Assembly: GCF_034424525.1 (NCBI RefSeq) | Contig: NZ_CP139979.1 | Span: 3,125,001 to 3,189,000 of the forward strand | Length of the DNA stretch: 64,000 bases | DNA from: Sphingobium yanoikuyae | Lineage (GTDB): Bacteria; Pseudomonadota; Alphaproteobacteria; Sphingomonadales; Sphingomonadaceae | Reading direction: 5' to 3' | Part shown: piece by piece, positions 31,910 to 41,273 of the stretch | How positions within the stretch are numbered: the first letter of the stretch is position 1 | How the letters are laid out: each line of letters opens with the position of its first letter | Translations under genes and position numbers: made by a program | The notes under the pieces: model-generated | Databases searched by the model: none | Seen by the model: the letters and a program-made list of their open reading frames with translations, nothing else | What the model was told of the DNA's origin: nothing

Positions 31910-33151
31910 CTAATCCTCATGCCCTTCCTGCGAGGTCCAGACCTCATGCGCGTCGATCTGGATGCGCAGGATGGCGCGCAGCAGCGTGGCGCGGGCGTCG
32001 ATTTCCTGGCGGCGCGTCTCGTTCGCCTGGCGGCGGGCGAGCAGCGTATCGGCGAGGTCGATCTGGCCCAGTTCATAGCCTCGCTTCGTCCGGGTCGCGG
32101 CGGCGGCGGCGCTGGCGGCGGCGCTTTCCATGCTGCGCCAGACCGCTTCGCGAGCGCGGACATTGCTGAGGTCGGCGGCGGCGGTCGCCTCTATCTCGCG
32201 CCGCACGCGGGCGAGTTCCAGTTCCGCCGCACTGGCGTCTGCGGTCGCCTGGTCATGGGCGGCGCGGCGATAGCCACCGCCCAGCGGAATCGAGCCGACC
32301 AGACCGACGCCCTTTTCCAGCCCACCCCGTTCACTGAAGACGCGCACGCCGAAGGACGGATCGGCGATGCGATCGGCCCCAGCCCGGCGAGCGACCATGG
32401 CCAGCCGCTGCGCCTCCCGCTCCGACGCGCGAATTTCATGGCTGCGCTCGATCACCAGATTGCGCAGATCCTCCAGCGCCGTGGCGGGCATGGCCGGATC
32501 GGCGAGCAAGGGTGCCTCTTCGGGCAGAGCGAGGCCGGGGAAGCCGGCGGCGAGCTTCACCCGCGCCTCATCCCGCGCCGCGCGGGAGGTCGCGGCCTGC
32601 GCCTGCGCCTGGGCCAGTGCGGCTTCAGCCTGATCCACGTCCAACAGCGACGCGTCACGCAACTGGGCGCGGCGGCGCACGGCCGCCATATCCTGCGTCA
32701 GGCTGGCAGCGGAATCGAGGTCGGTGCGATGCTGGGCACTGGCGACCAGCCAGTCATGCCAGAGATCGGAAAAGGCGAGCGCGGTCTGATGCCGCACATC
32801 CTCCATGAGATTATGGGCGACTTCGACGCCCAGTTCGCCAGCCTTGCGATCCAGCGACGCCTTGCCGGGCAGGCGGAACGGGCGGGTGAGGTTGACGTCA
32901 TATTCGCCATAATCGCCCTCCCCCTCGGCCGAGCGGCGGGAGACCGTGCCCTGAAAGGTAAATTCATGGTTGCCCCGGCGGAGCATGGCGGCGCCAGCCT
33001 CGGCCGAACGCACGCGCGCCTGTGCCGCGGTCACGGCGGGATGGCTATCAAGCGCTTCGACCACCAAGGGTTCAGGCGGCAGGTCGCTGCGCTGGGCTAA
33101 AGCCGGCGTGGTGATGAGGGCCGTGGCGGTCAGGAGAAATGCGCGGATCAT
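31910..33151 (-). CDS. heavy-metal efflux outer-membrane factor (TolC/CzcC-like)
   Basis: About 413 aa from ATG 33151, whose first bases overlap the stop of the DUF3240 gene (ATGA). Signal peptide MIRAFLLTATALITTPALA. The mature protein is mostly long helices with repeated Ala/Arg/Glu heptads (AAVTAAQARVRSAEAG, AEAALAQAQAQAATSRAARDEARVKLA), characteristic of the TolC fold, with two outer-membrane efflux repeats. It forms the outer-membrane exit of the tripartite RND pump encoded upstream. It is the last gene of the operon; the island's right repeat lies 15 bases beyond its stop. Confidence 0.9.
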   Translation of the reverse strand: MIRAFLLTATALITTPALAQRSDLPPEPLVVEALDSHPAVTAAQARVRSAEAGAAMLRRGNHEFTFQGTVSRRSAEGEGDYGEYDVNLTRPFRLPGKASLDRKAGELGVEVAHNLMEDVRHQTALAFSDLWHDWLVASAQHRTDLDSAASLTQDMAAVRRRAQLRDASLLDVDQAEAALAQAQAQAATSRAARDEARVKLAAGFPGLALPEEAPLLADPAMPATALEDLRNLVIERSHEIRASEREAQRLAMVARRAGADRIADPSFGVRVFSERGGLEKGVGLVGSIPLGGGYRRAAHDQATADASAAELELARVRREIEATAAADLSNVRAREAVWRSMESAAASAAAAATRTKRGYELGQIDLADTLLARRQANETRRQEIDARATLLRAILRIQIDAHEVWTSQEGHED

Positions 33152-33447
33152 GCGATGCGCCCCCGTGCCGCGACCGGGCAGGCATGCCAGCGAACCGGAT
33201 GACCCCGCCGCGCATCGGTGACGGCGGCGACGAGCGCGTCGATATCGTCCGCCGGCACGATCAGGTCGATCGCCGCCCGGCGCAGCGTGCCGCGCACCTG
33301 CTCGCCCGCGCCGGCATCGCCGAAATCGCGGCCCAGCACCTGCTCGTCGCGCAGATGGAGCGGTGCCGGGGTGCGACCGCGCAGGGCATCGGCCACGCCG
33401 TCGCGGTCGATCGCGGCGCAATAGAAGGTCAGCAACATGTCGGTCAT
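33148..33447 (-). CDS. DUF3240 family protein
   Basis: A 99-aa soluble protein beginning MTDMLLTFYCAAIDRDGVADAL, with LHLRDEQVLGRDF in the middle and a C-terminal VRWHACPVAARGRI. Size, ferredoxin/PII-like pattern and position between the RND and outer-membrane genes match DUF3240 proteins of metal-efflux operons. Cys and His residues (TFYC, RWHAC) could bind metal, hinting at a sensor or chaperone role. It overlaps both neighbours by 4 bases, indicating translational coupling. Confidence 0.8.
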   Translation of the reverse strand: MTDMLLTFYCAAIDRDGVADALRGRTPAPLHLRDEQVLGRDFGDAGAGEQVRGTLRRAAIDLIVPADDIDALVAAVTDARRGHPVRWHACPVAARGRIA

Positions 33448-36400
33448 GATCGGGCTTCCGTGGCGCCTTCACCGAAGCGCTCGAACAGGATGGGCAGGAG
33501 GATGAGGGTGAGCAGGGTCGAACTGATCAGCCCGCCGATCACCACGATGGCGAGCGGCTTCTGGATTTCCGACCCCGGTCCGGTCGCGAACATCAGCGGG
33601 ACAAGGCCGAAGGCGGTGATGCTGGCGGTCATCAGCACCGGGCGCAGCCGCCGTTCCGCGCCCAGTCGCACGGCCTGGGCCATGCTCTGCCCTTCCTCGC
33701 GCAGCTGGCGGAAATAGGCGACGAGGACGAGGCCGTTCAGCACCGCGATGCCCAGCAGCGCGATGAAGCCGACCGAGGCGGGCACGGAGAGATATTGGCC
33801 AGAGCCCCAGAGCGAGATGATGCCGCCGACCATGGCGAAGGGGATGTTGGCGAGGATCAGCAGCGACGCGCGCATCGATCGCAGGGTCATGAGCAGCACC
33901 AGCAGGATCAGCAGCAGCGCGGCCGGGATGACCAGCATCAGCCGGGCGGAGGCGCGCTGCTGATTTTCGAACTGGCCGCCCCAGACCATGCGATAGCCGG
34001 CCGGCATCTTGATTTCGCGATCGACGGTGGCGCGCGCCTCGTCGACATAGCCGACCAGATCGCGGCCGGAGACGAACGCCTGGACCAGCGCATAGCGCGA
34101 GCCATTTTCATGGTCGAGCTTGACCGGCCCCTCGGTGCGCTCGACCCGCGCCATGTCGCTGACCCGCGCGACGGTGCCGTCCGGCGTGCGCAGCGGCAGG
34201 TCGGCAAAGCGGGTCGCGTCGCTGCGGATTGTCTCGTCGCCCTTGACCAGGATCGGCACGCGCTTCTGCCCGTCGGCGACGACACCGGCATGCACGCCCT
34301 CGATCTGGGCACGCAGCGTGTCCTGCATCTGGTCGATCGGCATGCCGAAACGGCCAGCGGCGGCGCGATCGATATCGAGCTGGAGATAGTCGACATGGTC
34401 GTTGGCGACCGTCATCACCTCCGAAGCACCGCGCGTCTTCGACAATATCTTCTGCACCTGTCCAGCAAGGTCCGACAGGGTGGCGAGGTCCGGGCCGAAA
34501 ATCTTGACGGCAAGGTCACCGCGCGATCCGGTCAGCATTTCCGAGACGCGCATCTCGATCGGCTGGGTGAAGGTCGGCTCGATGCCCGGCAGCCGGTCGA
34601 GCGACTTGCGGATTTCATCGACGATGAATGCCTTGTCGCCGCGCCACTCCTTCTGCGGTTTGAGCACCACGAAACTGTCGGTCTCGTTCGGGCTCATCGG
34701 GTCGAGGCCGATCTCGTCGGTGCCGACGCGGGCGATGATCTGCGCGATTTCGGGCACGTCCTTCATCAGCGACTGCTGCACCGCCGTGTCGCCCAGCACA
34801 GACTGGTCGAGATTGATGGTCGGCAGCTTGGCGGTCTGGACGATCACCGAGCCTTCATCCATCGACGGCATGAAGGTCTTGCCGACCGCGCCATAGGCCA
34901 GGCCCGCCAGCACCAGGCCGAGCGCGGCCAGGCCATAGACCAGCCGTTTGCGGCCAAAGGCGCCGTCGAGCAGCGCCCGATAGCGCGGTGTCAGCTTGCG
35001 CATGATCCAGGGTTCGCCATGATGGCCGGCCTTGAGGCCGAGCGAAGCCAGCACCGGGACCAGGGTGAGCGCGATCAGCAGCGATCCCGCCAGCGCGAAG
35101 ATGATGGTGAGCGCGACCGGGGCAAACAGCTTGCCCTCCAGCCCTTCGAGCGAGAGCAGAGGCAGGAAGACGAGCGCGATGATGACGATGCCGGCCGACA
35201 CCGGCACCACGACTTCGCCGGTGGCGCGGTAGACATGGTGCAACCGGGGCGGGCCGTCATCCTTCGCATGATTGAGCCGCTCGACGATGTTCTCGACCAC
35301 CACGACCGCGCCGTCGACCAGCATGCCGATGGCGATGGCTAGGCCGCCCAGGCTCATGAGGTTGGCCGACAGGCCCATGCCGCGCATCATGAGGAAGGTG
35401 ACGAGCGCCGACATCGGCAGGGTGGCGGCCACGATCGCCGCCGCGCGCCAGTCGCCCAGGAACAGGATCAGCAGGATGATGACCAATATGGTCGCCTCGA
35501 TCAGCGCCTTTTCGACCGTGCCGACGGCGCGGCCGATCAGGTCGGAGCGATCATAGAAGACGGCGATCGTCGTGCCCTGTGGCAGGGTCTTTTCCAGTTC
35601 GGCGACGCGCGCCTTGACGCCATCGACCACGGCGCGGGCATCGGCACCGCGCAGCGCGATCACCAGCCCCTGCACCGCCTCACCCTTGCCGTTGGCGGTG
35701 ACCGCGCCATAGCGGGTCAGGCTGCCGGTGCCGACGGTCGCGACATCGCCCATGCGGACGATGCGGCCATTGCGGGTGGCGATCACCATCGACTGGAGGT
35801 CCGCTTCCGACCGGATCGCACCGACGGCCCGGACGATCAGCGATTCCTCGCCCTGGGACAGGCGACCGGCGCCGTCATTGCGGTTGCCGCGTTCGATCGC
35901 TTCCTGAAGATCGGCGATGCCGAGGCCCGCGCTGGCGAGCGCGATCGGATCGGGGCGCACTTCGAAGGTGCGGACATAACCGCCCAGCGCATTGACGTCG
36001 GCAACGCCGGGCACGGTGCGCAGCGCCGGCCGGATCGTCCAGTCGAGCAGGGTGCGCTTTTCCTCCAGGCTCAAAGGCCCTTCGATCGTGAACATGAAGA
36101 TGTCGGACAACGGCGTCGAGATCGGCGCCATGCCGCCCGATACCGCCGGCGGCAGATCGCCCATCACGCCCGACAGACGTTCGGCGACTTGGCTGCGCGC
36201 CCAGTAGATGTCGGTGCCGTCTACGAAATCGATAGTGATGTCGGCAATCGCATATTTGGCCGAGGAGCGCAGGATCGCCTGCCCCGGAATGCCCAGCATC
36301 TCCATCTCGATCGGGGTGATGACGCGGCTTTCCACCTCTTCCGGCGTCATGCCGGGCGCCTTGAGGATCACCTTCACCTGGGTCTGGGCGATGTTGGGAT

Positions 36401-36515
36401 AGGCATCGACCGGCAGGTTGACGAAGGCCCAGGCACCCAGCCCGGCGGTCAGCAGGGCGAGCGCGATGACGATCAGGCGATAGGAGAGCGCCCAAGCGGC
36501 CAGCGATTTGAGCAT
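33444..36515 (-). CDS. heavy-metal efflux RND transporter (CzcA/CusA family)
   Basis: A 1023-aa proton-driven inner-membrane pump with twelve helices and two large periplasmic domains. Family marks: YPNIAQTQVKVILKAPGM, PIEMEMLGIPG, the helix-4 motif AIGMLVDGAVVVVENIVERL with the proton-relay Asp, and the C-terminal VLMTASITAFGLVPLM. The helix-4 sequence places it in the heavy-metal branch (HME). It lacks the leading DFG of classic CzcA, so I cannot separate Zn/Co/Cd from Cu/Ag. It works with the adaptor six bases upstream and the outer-membrane factor downstream. Confidence 0.94.
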   Translation of the reverse strand: MLKSLAAWALSYRLIVIALALLTAGLGAWAFVNLPVDAYPNIAQTQVKVILKAPGMTPEEVESRVITPIEMEMLGIPGQAILRSSAKYAIADITIDFVDGTDIYWARSQVAERLSGVMGDLPPAVSGGMAPISTPLSDIFMFTIEGPLSLEEKRTLLDWTIRPALRTVPGVADVNALGGYVRTFEVRPDPIALASAGLGIADLQEAIERGNRNDGAGRLSQGEESLIVRAVGAIRSEADLQSMVIATRNGRIVRMGDVATVGTGSLTRYGAVTANGKGEAVQGLVIALRGADARAVVDGVKARVAELEKTLPQGTTIAVFYDRSDLIGRAVGTVEKALIEATILVIILLILFLGDWRAAAIVAATLPMSALVTFLMMRGMGLSANLMSLGGLAIAIGMLVDGAVVVVENIVERLNHAKDDGPPRLHHVYRATGEVVVPVSAGIVIIALVFLPLLSLEGLEGKLFAPVALTIIFALAGSLLIALTLVPVLASLGLKAGHHGEPWIMRKLTPRYRALLDGAFGRKRLVYGLAALGLVLAGLAYGAVGKTFMPSMDEGSVIVQTAKLPTINLDQSVLGDTAVQQSLMKDVPEIAQIIARVGTDEIGLDPMSPNETDSFVVLKPQKEWRGDKAFIVDEIRKSLDRLPGIEPTFTQPIEMRVSEMLTGSRGDLAVKIFGPDLATLSDLAGQVQKILSKTRGASEVMTVANDHVDYLQLDIDRAAAGRFGMPIDQMQDTLRAQIEGVHAGVVADGQKRVPILVKGDETIRSDATRFADLPLRTPDGTVARVSDMARVERTEGPVKLDHENGSRYALVQAFVSGRDLVGYVDEARATVDREIKMPAGYRMVWGGQFENQQRASARLMLVIPAALLLILLVLLMTLRSMRASLLILANIPFAMVGGIISLWGSGQYLSVPASVGFIALLGIAVLNGLVLVAYFRQLREEGQSMAQAVRLGAERRLRPVLMTASITAFGLVPLMFATGPGSEIQKPLAIVVIGGLISSTLLTLILLPILFERFGEGATEARS

Positions 36516-36521
36516 CCGGCC

Positions 36522-37622
36522 TTACTCGCCCATCGCCAGCGGCTTGAGCGCGCTGGTGCCGGCGACAACGACCTGCTCGCCCGGCTTCACGCCGGAGAGG
36601 ATCAGGACATGATCGCCATCCTTGCCGCCGGCCTTGACCGGGCGCGCGACGACGCCGGCGCGGGTGCGCACGAACAGCACGTCGCCGCCGGGCAGCGTCG
36701 TGACGGCGGCGGCGGGCACCATCGCGGCACCGGTCGGTGCCGGGCCGAAGATCGACAGGCTGGTGGCGCGGCCGGCCATGGCACCGGGGCCAGCCGGCAG
36801 CCTGGCCTTCAATGTCACCGATCGGGTGGCGGGATCGATGGTCGATCCGACGGTGGTCACTGTGCCGCGCAGATCATCGCCCAGCGCCACGGTCATACCG
36901 GGCTTCACCTGCCCCGCCAGCCGCTCGGGCAATTGCGCCTGCGCCTCATATTGGCCGGCCGCATCGATCATATAGGGTGCGGTGGTGCCATCGACGACGC
37001 TGCCGGCATGGATCGCGGCGCTGGTCACGCGGCCGGCGATCGGCGCGGTCAGCATGTAGGTGCCGCTGGCGCCCGATCCGTTCACCATCGTCAGGATGCG
37101 GCTCTTTTCCGACACATCGGCGCGGGCCTCGCCCAGCACGGCGCGGGCCTCGTCCGCGCGGGCGCCGGCGATGATGCCTTCGCGTTCCAGTTGCGACAGG
37201 CGGCTGGCGCTCGATTGCGCCACGCCCAGCCGTGCGCTCGCGCGATTGAGGTCCGCGCCCATGGACAGGACATCGCGACTGGAGACGATCGCCAGCGGCT
37301 GGCCGCGCCGCACTTCCTCGCCCTCGACCACCAGGATGCGGGTAACGACGCCGGGGAAGGTGGCGGCGACCGCGACACGGGCGTTGGGCGGGGGCGCGAT
37401 AAGCGCGGGCACGACCGCGATCGGCGCTTCGGTAGCAGCGACGGCCGCGCCGAATTTCAGACCCAGCCGGGCGATATTGTCCGCCGTCAGCGGGATCGAT
37501 CCGTCCGCTGGCCGCGCCGCAGCGCTGTCATTGGCGGGCGCGGCCTGCTCCCCCGAACAGGCGGCAAGCGTCAGGAGGGCGAGAGCGCCGGGCAGGCGCA
37601 CGAATCGGAATAGCGGGACCAT
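36522..37622 (-). CDS. RND efflux periplasmic adaptor (membrane-fusion lipoprotein)
   Basis: A 366-aa adaptor linking the pump and outer-membrane factor. The N-terminus ALALLTLAACSGE contains a lipobox, so it is probably a lipoprotein. It has a split lipoyl/barrel-sandwich domain (VAVAATFPGVVTRILVVEGEEVRRGQPLAIV and SGTYMLTAPIAGRVTSAAIHAGSVV) around an alpha-helical hairpin, then beta-barrel and membrane-proximal domains. No His-rich N-terminal metal site, as found in CzcB, is seen. It is the first structural gene of the efflux operon, 56 bases from the sensor kinase gene. Confidence 0.92.
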   Translation of the reverse strand: MVPLFRFVRLPGALALLTLAACSGEQAAPANDSAAARPADGSIPLTADNIARLGLKFGAAVAATEAPIAVVPALIAPPPNARVAVAATFPGVVTRILVVEGEEVRRGQPLAIVSSRDVLSMGADLNRASARLGVAQSSASRLSQLEREGIIAGARADEARAVLGEARADVSEKSRILTMVNGSGASGTYMLTAPIAGRVTSAAIHAGSVVDGTTAPYMIDAAGQYEAQAQLPERLAGQVKPGMTVALGDDLRGTVTTVGSTIDPATRSVTLKARLPAGPGAMAGRATSLSIFGPAPTGAAMVPAAAVTTLPGGDVLFVRTRAGVVARPVKAGGKDGDHVLILSGVKPGEQVVVAGTSALKPLAMGE

Positions 37623-37678
37623 GGCCCCAGCCCTATGGGATCAAACTGACGAGACCCTGACGAGGGGTTTTCGGACGA

Positions 37679-38698
37679 TCAACGCAGTGGCGCGAAATCC
37701 AGCACCAGTTCCTGTGCATCGGCCGTGCTGGAAAGGGTGCCGCCATGCGCGGCCATGATGCGGGCGACGATCGCCAGCCCCAGCCCGGCGCCTTCGCTGC
37801 TGGCATGATCCGCGCGGCGATGGCGCTGGACCAGTTCGGCCAGCCGCTCGGGCGTCAGCCCAGCGCCGCCATCCTTCACCCGCAGCCGGGGACCAGGACC
37901 GGCGATCACGGTGACGGCGCCACCGGGCGGCGTCACCCGCAGCGCATTTTCGACAAGGTTGCGCAGCGCCGCCGCGACCGTCTCACGCTGTCCCATGATC
38001 GGCGCGACATCGCCGACGCGGGTCAGCGACAGGCTCTTGTCGGCCGCGATCGCGCCGGGCGCCATCAGGCTGACAATGTCGGCGCCGACATCCTCCAGCC
38101 GGACGCTGTCGCGGATCGACTGGGCCACGCTCTGCGCCTCGACCCGCGCGAGCAGCATCAACTGGTCGATCAGGCGGCGCATCGCGATCACCTCGGCCCG
38201 CAGGCGCGGCGCGTCGGGATGCTCGAGTCCGTCCAGTTCCAGCGCCAGCACGGCGAGCGGCGTGCGCAGTTCATGCGCGACATCGGCGGCGAACGCCTCA
38301 TGGTCGCGCGCCGCCTGATCGAGCTGGCCGAGCAGGCGATTGACGGCCTGGGCGAAGGGCACGGCCTCGGTCGGGAAGGCGGCATGATCGATCAGCACGC
38401 CGCGCTGATGGCGTTCGGCCACCTGCAACTGCGCGACCGCCTCTCCCAATGGCGCAAGCGCCTGGCGGATCACGATCAGGCTGGCCATGCCCATTGGGAT
38501 GATCAGCACCAGGATCGGCAGGATCACATGCTCAAACAATTCGCGGAAGGCATGGCGGGCGGCCGCCGGGTCGCCCAGCGCGGTGAAGCTTTGCCGATGT
38601 TCGTTTATGATGAAGACCAGCAGCAGCGTGGTGCCGATGAAGCCCACGATTGAGAGGCCGATGAAGAGGCGGCGGGCGATCGAGCGACGCTGGCTCAT
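37679..38698 (-). CDS. sensor histidine kinase of the metal-efflux locus
   Basis: A 339-aa membrane kinase: helix 1 (LFIGLSIVGFIGTTLLLVFI), a short periplasmic loop of about 35 residues, helix 2 (VILPILVLIIPMGMASLIVI), an H-box FAADVAHELRTPLAV with the phosphorylated His, an N-box NLVENALRVTPPGG and a G-box AGLGLAIVARIMAAHGG. The small sensor loop resembles QseC/PmrB-type kinases more than the large CusS sensor. Start overlaps the response regulator stop by 4 bases. Location immediately upstream of the adaptor gene suggests control of the pump by metal or envelope stress. Confidence 0.92.
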   Translation of the reverse strand: MSQRRSIARRLFIGLSIVGFIGTTLLLVFIINEHRQSFTALGDPAAARHAFRELFEHVILPILVLIIPMGMASLIVIRQALAPLGEAVAQLQVAERHQRGVLIDHAAFPTEAVPFAQAVNRLLGQLDQAARDHEAFAADVAHELRTPLAVLALELDGLEHPDAPRLRAEVIAMRRLIDQLMLLARVEAQSVAQSIRDSVRLEDVGADIVSLMAPGAIAADKSLSLTRVGDVAPIMGQRETVAAALRNLVENALRVTPPGGAVTVIAGPGPRLRVKDGGAGLTPERLAELVQRHRRADHASSEGAGLGLAIVARIMAAHGGTLSSTADAQELVLDFAPLR

Positions 38699-39372
38699 GC
38701 CGCCGGCTCCCGCAGCATATAGCCGACGCCACGCACGGTATGGAGCATGCCGCGCGCGCCAGCCTCCTCCAGCTTGCGGCGCAGGCGCGACACCGTGGCT
38801 TCGACCGCATTGGGGGTGACCGGCTCGGCAAAGGAATAGAGCGCGCTTTCGATGCTTTCGCGCCGGACCACGGCACCGGCCTGGCGCAGCAGCAGTTCCA
38901 GCAGGTCAGTCTCGCGGCGCGACAGGTCGATCGCCTGCCCCGCGCAGAGCGTCATGCGGCGCGCCGAATCGACCAGCAGCGGACCGAAGCGCAATTCGGT
39001 CTGGGCGCGCGGCCCCGGACGGCGCATCAGCGCGCGGATGCGGGCGGCAATCTCGTCCACATCGGCGGGTTTCACGACATAATCATCGGCGCCGGCATCG
39101 AGGCCCGTGACGCGGTCCTCCAGCGCGTCACGCGCCGTCAGGACCAGGGCAGGCTGCATATGCCCCTGCCGCCTGATGTCGCGCAGCCAGGCAATGCCGT
39201 CGCCATCGGGCAGGCCGCGATCGACGATCAACACATCATGGACCTGCGCGGCGATCGCCTCGCTCGCCATGGCCAGGCTGGCGGCATGGTCGCAACTGAA
39301 GCCGCGCCGACCAAGCCCCGCAACGAGGAGGTCGGCGAGACGACCATTATCTTCCACCAGCAAGAGACGCAT
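38695..39372 (-). CDS. OmpR-family response regulator of the metal-efflux locus
   Basis: A 225-aa regulator. The receiver has LLVEDNGRLADLL, Asp in IVDRGLPDGDG, Thr in LVLTARDA and Lys in YVVKPADVDE. The DNA-binding winged helix has LSRRETDLLELLLRQAG and NAVEATVSRLRRKLEEAG with HTVRGVGYML. It is the first gene of the locus and probably the autoregulated transcription start for kinase, adaptor, pump, DUF3240 and outer-membrane factor. Its promoter must lie in 39373-39517, shared with the divergent nucleosidase gene. Confidence 0.93.
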   Translation of the reverse strand: MRLLLVEDNGRLADLLVAGLGRRGFSCDHAASLAMASEAIAAQVHDVLIVDRGLPDGDGIAWLRDIRRQGHMQPALVLTARDALEDRVTGLDAGADDYVVKPADVDEIAARIRALMRRPGPRAQTELRFGPLLVDSARRMTLCAGQAIDLSRRETDLLELLLRQAGAVVRRESIESALYSFAEPVTPNAVEATVSRLRRKLEEAGARGMLHTVRGVGYMLREPAA

Positions 39373-39517
39373 GCGCAGCTACATCCATGGCCGGGCGGTC
39401 ACGATCAACTCCTTTGTGATTTCGCGCCAAGACCCCCGGCGACCAGGCAAGCGAACAGCCCCTTATCTTTTCGATCTTTCCGGCTATGACGCGCGGCAGC
39501 GAGACGGAGACCAGCAG

Positions 39518-40132
39518 ATGACAGCGGCATGTGTGGTGATGGGCGGACGGCGGGTGCTGTTCGTGATGGCGATCGACGCCGAATATGGCCCGCATCTGCA
39601 AGCCCGGATCACCCCGCTGATGACCGGCGTCGGCCCGGTCGAGGCTGCACTGGCCATGGCCGTGACGCTCGACCGGATGGCACAGGCGGGCACCCTGCCC
39701 GATCTGGTCGTGTCGCTGGGTTCCGCTGGATCTCGCGTCGGCATGCTGGGGGAGGTCTATCAGGTCGCCAGCGTCTCCTGGCGCGACATGGATGCCTCTC
39801 GTCTGGGCTTCACCAAGGGGGTGACGCCGCTGATCGACCATCCGGTCGACATTCCGCTGGTCACGCCGCTCGAAATCCGCGCCCTGCGCCTGTCGACCGG
39901 CGCCAATGTCGTGGGCGGCGAGGAATATGCCGCGATCGACGCCGACATGGTCGACATGGAAACTTTTGCGATCGCCCGCGCCTGCCAGCGTTTCGGCGTG
40001 CCGCTGATGGGGTTGCGCGGCATTTCCGATGGGCCGGGCGAGCTGAACGACATGCTCGGCTGGACGCAGCTGCTCTCGCTGATCGACGAGAAGCTGGCGG
40101 TGGCCGTCGATGCCCTGGGCGAGGCGCTTTAA
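39518..40132 (+). CDS. mtnN: 5'-methylthioadenosine/S-adenosylhomocysteine nucleosidase
   Basis: About 204 aa. FVMAIDAEYGPHL (catalytic Glu region), MTGVGPVEAALAMA, VSLGSAGSRVG and DMVDMETFAIARACQRFGVPLMGLRGISDGPG (catalytic Asp and the MEt ribose contact) are the nucleoside phosphorylase-like marks of MTA/SAH nucleosidase. It recycles the by-products of polyamine, homoserine-lactone and methylation reactions. ATG 39518 follows GGAGA; the frame is open further upstream but has no sensible start. Its TAA overlaps the convergent endonuclease/phosphatase gene by 4 bases. Confidence 0.85.
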   Translation: MTAACVVMGGRRVLFVMAIDAEYGPHLQARITPLMTGVGPVEAALAMAVTLDRMAQAGTLPDLVVSLGSAGSRVGMLGEVYQVASVSWRDMDASRLGFTKGVTPLIDHPVDIPLVTPLEIRALRLSTGANVVGGEEYAAIDADMVDMETFAIARACQRFGVPLMGLRGISDGPGELNDMLGWTQLLSLIDEKLAVAVDALGEAL

Positions 40133-41202
40133 CAGCCGCCCGGCTGGGGCACGGCGTCGCGCGGCCAGGACAGTTCATAGGTAACGAGGAAGCCGTCATG
40201 GTCGGACAGTTCCGGCCCGCTCGGCCCGCCATCGAACATCGCCTCCACCCGGATCGGGCGAACCGAGACCCGATCGCCCGGCCAGAAGAATTGCAGATCC
40301 TGCGTATCCATCCACGGCTCGTCGCCATCCCAGGACATGTGGACATCGCAGCCTGACGCGGCATCGGCGCAGACGCGATGGACCAGGTTGAGCGCCTGAT
40401 AGCGAGAGAAATTCTCCCAGCGCGGTTCGGAATGGCGCATGTTGAAATCGCCGCCGAAGATCAGCGGATAGGCGTCGTCATGGCTGGCATCGATGAAGGC
40501 CGAGGCTTCGAGCGCCTGCCGCTCATGGGCGGCGAGGTTGCGCGGTCCGGGTGCGCGGGAAGCCCCGCGCGAGTTCATGTGGGTGTCATAGATGTCGATC
40601 GGCGTCGGCACGCCGGGCATGGCGATGCGCGCCAGCACGATCCCCTTGTTCGACAGGCAATCCAGGCCCGCACAGGATTTGCGGCCATAGGCGCGCCGCT
40701 GCGTCAGGAGAATCGGATAGCGCGAGGCGACCGCCAGGCCGCTGCCGGAAAAATGAATGCCGATCTCGCCCCGGTCGATATGCGACTTGCCCGGCAGCTT
40801 GTCCTTGGTCGACCCACGCGCGCGAGTCGTACGATGCGGGCCGGCGGCGATCGCCGGATAGCCGGTATCGGCCACCGCCTGCTTCGCCGATCCGCTGAAC
40901 ATTTCCTGGAACAGCACCACGTCGGGCGCCGTCCCCGCCGCGCGCATGGCGGCCAGCCTCTCCGCTATCTGGTCAAGTGACGGCCCACGCCCGCTGCGGG
41001 CCGGCCAGCCCAGCCCCTCGATATTATAGGTCAGCACCGACAGGGTGGTGGTGATCCGATCCGCATCCGGGGCGGCGAGCGCAGGCGCGACTGCCGCGCC
41101 ACAGGACAATTCGCGATAGGGCGCCGGCGTCGCACAGGCCGATAGCAGCAGCGGCACCACACAGGCGCCGAACCGGCGGAGGAAGCGGGATGTAGCGGCC
41201 AT
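40129..41202 (-). CDS. endonuclease/exonuclease/phosphatase-fold lipoprotein (sphingomyelinase-like)
   Basis: About 357 aa from ATG 41202. Signal with lipobox VVPLLLSACATP predicts a lipoprotein. The EEP fold is marked by LTYNIEGL, FQEMFSGSA (metal Glu), YDTHMNSRG, FGGDFNMRH and the terminal LSDHDGFLVTYEL with catalytic His. Exported members hydrolyse phospholipids, including sphingomyelinase C, or extracellular DNA. In a sphingolipid-containing genus a lipid substrate is plausible but unproven. It is a single gene, followed on its strand by nothing until the convergent mtnN. Confidence 0.85.
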   Translation of the reverse strand: MAATSRFLRRFGACVVPLLLSACATPAPYRELSCGAAVAPALAAPDADRITTTLSVLTYNIEGLGWPARSGRGPSLDQIAERLAAMRAAGTAPDVVLFQEMFSGSAKQAVADTGYPAIAAGPHRTTRARGSTKDKLPGKSHIDRGEIGIHFSGSGLAVASRYPILLTQRRAYGRKSCAGLDCLSNKGIVLARIAMPGVPTPIDIYDTHMNSRGASRAPGPRNLAAHERQALEASAFIDASHDDAYPLIFGGDFNMRHSEPRWENFSRYQALNLVHRVCADAASGCDVHMSWDGDEPWMDTQDLQFFWPGDRVSVRPIRVEAMFDGGPSGPELSDHDGFLVTYELSWPRDAVPQPGGC

Positions 41203-41273
41203 ATGCTCCTCGTCATCGGATCGGCGCATCATGACGCGAAAGGGCGCCGGCGACAACCGGCGCCTGGACCGGA

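Noticed and set aside
33795..35342. A 515-codon frame antisense to the RND pump
   Set aside because: Gln/Arg/His-rich shadow translation opposite a pump with diagnostic motifs.
31910..39372. Metal-efflux locus as part of the tRNA island
   Set aside because: It lies outside the right repeat and its codon composition matches the chromosome; nothing marks an outer boundary beyond it.
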